Made by a program: the position numbers and the translations under genes. Shown piece by piece: positions 61,423 through 64,000 of a DNA stretch of 64,000 nucleotides; the first letter of the stretch is position 1; each line of letters opens with the position of its first letter. The notes under the pieces were generated by a model. The model had not been told where the DNA came from. It saw only the letters and a list, made by a program, of their open reading frames with translations, and did no database searches. This DNA comes from Azophilus sp965214305 (GTDB lineage Bacteria > Pseudomonadota > Gammaproteobacteria > Pseudomonadales > Azotimanducaceae). The stretch lies in the NCBI GenBank assembly GCA_965214305.1, contig OZ243949.1, positions 1 through 64,000 on the forward strand, given 5' to 3'.

Positions 61423-61780
61423 CGATTTGGAAGGCTCCTGGAATCCACTCCAATTGGGCTGCGTAGTTTGGCCGGGTTACCGAAACCACGTCAAATCGTA
61501 CCGGCCGGTTGGCCATTTCCCGATGGGCCCCGAGATAATGGGCGGCGACCTTGGCGATGCGCCGCTGCTTGCGCCAATCGACCGTTTCCTTGGGGTTGAC
61601 AAAGGCGGCGCTGGTTCTTGAGCGCACTTCCACGAAAACAACGCTATTGCCCTGTTGCATGACCAGATCCACCTCGCCGGCACGGCATCGGTAGTTGCGA
61701 GCGATTAATCGCAGCCCCCGGCGTTGCAAGTGCGCGAGCGCCAACGCCTCGGCTTGCCGGCCTTTTTCCGTGGTTGCCAT
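61409..61780 (-). CDS. yraN: YraN (UPF0102) nuclease-fold protein
   Basis: This 123-residue protein has the UPF0102 pattern: GRQAEALALAHLQRRGLRLIARNYRCRAGEVDLVM, then VFVEVRSRTSAAF and VDWRKQRRIAKVAAHYL. The fold is restriction-endonuclease-like, with conserved Glu-Asp and Glu-Val-Arg residues. Its role is not established. It lies 13 bp downstream of lpoA. Confidence 0.9.
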   Translation of the reverse strand: MATTEKGRQAEALALAHLQRRGLRLIARNYRCRAGEVDLVMQQGNSVVFVEVRSRTSAAFVNPKETVDWRKQRRIAKVAAHYLGAHREMANRPVRFDVVSVTRPNYAAQLEWIPGAFQIDDSF

Positions 61781-61793
61781 GGCTTAGGCCCGA

Positions 61794-63542
61794 CTATCTC
61801 GTCAAGCCGCTTGCTGTCACCCTCGCCCAGGCGAGCGAGCGGCGCACTTGGCCGCGGGCGCCGAGACGCAATTCGCCGGTGGCCCCGTAGATGGGTTCTG
61901 CCCGCGCCACCCAATCCCAAAGGGAGGCAATCTGATAGGCGTCCATGCCCAGAGCCTGGAGCGCGGCGATATTGCCGTCGCCTTTGCCGAATACGGTCTT
62001 GACCGTTTGCCAAAGTGGGTCTGAGTATAGGTTGAGCGGCATTGCCGCCACTTGAAAGCCGTTCAATGCATCCAGCCCCGTGGCGTTGCGGACGCTCAGC
62101 GAACTGGCGTAGACCGGCAAGTCTCCGGCGAAATGAAATTTCAGCGCCGGTGCCAGAGCGCTCGCTTCGATAGGGGTGACAAAGGCAACGACACCGTCGA
62201 TATCCGCACGGCGACGCGGCAGGAATTCCAGGCGCCGGTTCAGCAGCGCCGCCAAAGCCTCCTTGCGCTTGATGCTTGCCGCGATTTGCATGGCGCCGCC
62301 GATGGACTCGGTGAGCGTTTTGACGTCGGCGAACTCTTGCACTTCGATGGCGTCGGGCCAGGCGTCCGCCAGGGCACGCGCACCGCGCACCGCCCAGTCC
62401 TCGCGCCCGTGAACGGCGATCAGTCGGCGCAGCCCCTCGGCTTGTAAGCGGTTGACAATCGTGGCGGCCTCATCCTCGATGGCAAGCCCCACTTGCAGGA
62501 ATTTGGGCCCGTGCCTGTGGTCGGCACCGGCTGGGCTTTGGCTTGCCGGTGGCGCGCCGTTGATGAGGTTGGTGGGGTTTTGGCTGATTGCCGGTGCGCC
62601 TAATGGTGTCTGCCCGGCCGCTGCACAGGCCAATCCGGCGTCCACATTGCCTGCTGTGTCATCGGTGCAATGTGCCGGCCAGGTCAGCGCATCAAGATAG
62701 TTCAGGCCCAGCACCGCCACCTCGGGATGCAGCCCGCGCAAGGCTTCGAGCCGCTGTTTGCCGAGTGGGCCGACGATCAGTTCGATACCGTCGGCCAAGC
62801 TTTGTTCGTAGAGCTCGCGCATCGGCTTTGCGGCGGTGTCGTAGACCCGCAACGGGGCTTTGTTGGGTGCGGGGTCATCCAGCCAGGCGGCGATATAGCC
62901 GTCGCGCGCGGCACGTCCGGCCGCGGCCAGCGCGCCACCGCTCAAGGGTACGAAAAGCCCCACGCGCGCGGGTTTTCGATGCGCTGCGGGCAGCCGGGCC
63001 AGACTCGTTGGGAGAAGGCCGGAAAAAGGATGGGCTGGCCAGCGTTCCATCCATTCCCGGAGGGCCAGGGTCTGCTCGTGGTCGGACCGGCTGGAACTCA
63101 TCGCCGCGCGCAGTTGCCCGAGCGGTTCTTGGGCCATTGTTAAGACCTGTGCTTGCGTCAGTGCGCCGGTCAGCCGCCAGAGACGATCATGCAGCGCTTG
63201 GCGTTCTGTTCGTGTGGGCGGTTTGTCGCCAGCCGGGATTGGTCCGATGGCCTTTGCCGCGGACGCTTGCGGGTCGGCTAACCCGGCGCTCAGGATTGCC
63301 AAGGTTTGGATGGCACAGAGGGAATCCGTGCGCCGCTCACAGGCGCTGTCGATTAAGCGATTCGCGAATTCGGCCAGGGTGGGCTGGTCGTCCTCCGCAA
63401 TGACGGTTGCTGCTTTGATTGTTTCGACAACCTCGGCCGGTTCCGGCCGATGGGTTGGTGCGCTCGACTCGCAGGCGGCAAGCGTTGCACACACCAGGCA
63501 GGCGAACAGGCGCAGAATGCGCGGATGGGCTTGGATAGTCAC
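61794..63542 (-). CDS. lpoA: Penicillin-binding protein activator LpoA
   Basis: This 582-residue lipoprotein has lipobox LAAC (about 24), an N-terminal TPR-like helical domain and a C-terminal periplasmic-binding fold (RVGLFVPLSGGALAAAGRAARDGYIAAW, then GIELIVGPLGKQRLEALRGLHP). It activates PBP1A from the outer membrane. GTG 63542 gives the signal peptide directly; the frame is open further up but would overlap the rsmI start region. There is an insert of about 40 residues before HRHGPKFLQVGL. It is divergent from rsmI as in E. coli. Confidence 0.9.
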   Translation of the reverse strand: MTIQAHPRILRLFACLVCATLAACESSAPTHRPEPAEVVETIKAATVIAEDDQPTLAEFANRLIDSACERRTDSLCAIQTLAILSAGLADPQASAAKAIGPIPAGDKPPTRTERQALHDRLWRLTGALTQAQVLTMAQEPLGQLRAAMSSSRSDHEQTLALREWMERWPAHPFSGLLPTSLARLPAAHRKPARVGLFVPLSGGALAAAGRAARDGYIAAWLDDPAPNKAPLRVYDTAAKPMRELYEQSLADGIELIVGPLGKQRLEALRGLHPEVAVLGLNYLDALTWPAHCTDDTAGNVDAGLACAAAGQTPLGAPAISQNPTNLINGAPPASQSPAGADHRHGPKFLQVGLAIEDEAATIVNRLQAEGLRRLIAVHGREDWAVRGARALADAWPDAIEVQEFADVKTLTESIGGAMQIAASIKRKEALAALLNRRLEFLPRRRADIDGVVAFVTPIEASALAPALKFHFAGDLPVYASSLSVRNATGLDALNGFQVAAMPLNLYSDPLWQTVKTVFGKGDGNIAALQALGMDAYQIASLWDWVARAEPIYGATGELRLGARGQVRRSLAWARVTASGLTR

Positions 63543-63597
63543 CCGCGGCAATTCGGAGTATGTTGATTCGCGACTGTTTGCCCACTCTGGAGAGCAC

Positions 63598-64000
63598 ATG
63601 CCCGGATGCCTGTACGTGGTGGCGACGCCTATTGGAAACCTGGCAGACGTGACGCATCGAGCGGTCGCTGTGCTCGCCGAGGTCGGCACCATTGCCGCGG
63701 AGGATACCAGACGCGCCGCCGCGCTGTTAGCGCATCTGCACATAAGGCGGCCAAAGCTTGTCTCGTTGCGCGACGCTAACGAAAGCGATGCCGCGCGGCT
63801 TGTGCTCGGCTATCTTGAAGCCGGTGAGCAGGTCGCGCTGGTGTCCGATGCCGGCACCCCGCTGATCTCCGACCCGGGCTTTCGCCTTGTCGGGTTGTGT
63901 CGGCAGCGGGGTATCCCGGTTTCGCCAATTCCGGGTGTCAGCGCGGTGACCGCCGCGCTTTCGGTTTGTCCGTTGCCGCTGAACGGCTATCGATTCATTG
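63598..64000 (+). CDS. rsmI: 16S rRNA (cytidine-1402-2'-O)-methyltransferase, N-terminal part
   Basis: 134 codons are visible before the window ends. The start MPGCLYVVATPIGNLADVTHRA, then AAEDTRR, LVSDAGTPLISDPGFRLV and IPGVSAVTAALS are diagnostic of RsmI (YraL), a SAM-dependent methylase acting in the ribosomal decoding centre. It is divergent from lpoA. Confidence 0.94.
   Translation, partial: MPGCLYVVATPIGNLADVTHRAVAVLAEVGTIAAEDTRRAAALLAHLHIRRPKLVSLRDANESDAARLVLGYLEAGEQVALVSDAGTPLISDPGFRLVGLCRQRGIPVSPIPGVSAVTAALSVCPLPLNGYRFI

Overview
The window is about 64 kb of GC-rich chromosome from a gammaproteobacterium. The evidence is conserved neighbourhoods: rplM-rpsI-petABC-sspA, rsmI/lpoA/yraN/dolP, sdhCDAB-sucAB-lpd-sucCD beside gltA, and prmB divergent from aroC. 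Ferric-citrate-type regulation, a TonB-dependent receptor, AcuI-type and GMC oxidoreductases and many small repeats fit an aquatic or host-associated, probably uncultivated lineage. The species cannot be named from sequence alone.

Layout. 1-1000: the tail of an unknown gene, a small acidic protein and a block of interspersed repeats. 973-3144: selD fused to an FAD/NAD(P) oxidoreductase. 3289-17257 (minus): acuI, a GMC oxidoreductase, an oligopeptide ABC transporter, a TonB receptor with FecR and an ECF sigma factor, and metX. 17489-20504: an M16 peptidase and a possible 48-residue membrane protein. 20517-25004: a wrecked defence-type island on the 3' side of the selenocysteine tRNA gene selC. 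25051-28716: selC, selB and selA. 28894-41954: gltA, then the TCA block sdhCDAB-sucAB-lpdA-sucCD. 42091-49170: an acyl-CoA synthetase, htpG, a DUF4892 protein, prmB and aroC. 49169-51981: an accessory patch with a 163-bp MITE-like repeat, a bacteriocin-like peptide with a membrane partner, and a secreted protein. 52021-54564: a penicillin/AHL-acylase-family lipoprotein. 54773-56390: the 4.5S RNA gene and an insertion sequence with a 15-bp target duplication. 56406-64000: rplM-rpsI, the bc1 complex, sspA, dolP, yraN, lpoA and the start of rsmI.

How the genes work together. SelA, SelB, SelC and SelD form a complete selenocysteine insertion system, although I see no selenoprotein gene here. Citrate synthase, succinate dehydrogenase, 2-oxoglutarate dehydrogenase and succinyl-CoA synthetase give most of the oxidative TCA cycle, feeding the bc1 complex. 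The sigma/anti-sigma/receptor trio next to a peptide-type ABC transporter suggests surface-signalled uptake of a chelate or peptide.

The most unusual parts are these: the selC-linked island, in which a COG1743-type methylase, a COG1483-type ATPase and a SNF2/DUF3883 helicase are all broken while a coupled DUF6978-DUF1828 gene pair stays intact; a 163-bp terminal-inverted-repeat element with two full copies and several solo ends; a mosaic of metX and selD fragments in front of acuI; and the bacteriocin-like gene pair near 49.7 kb.
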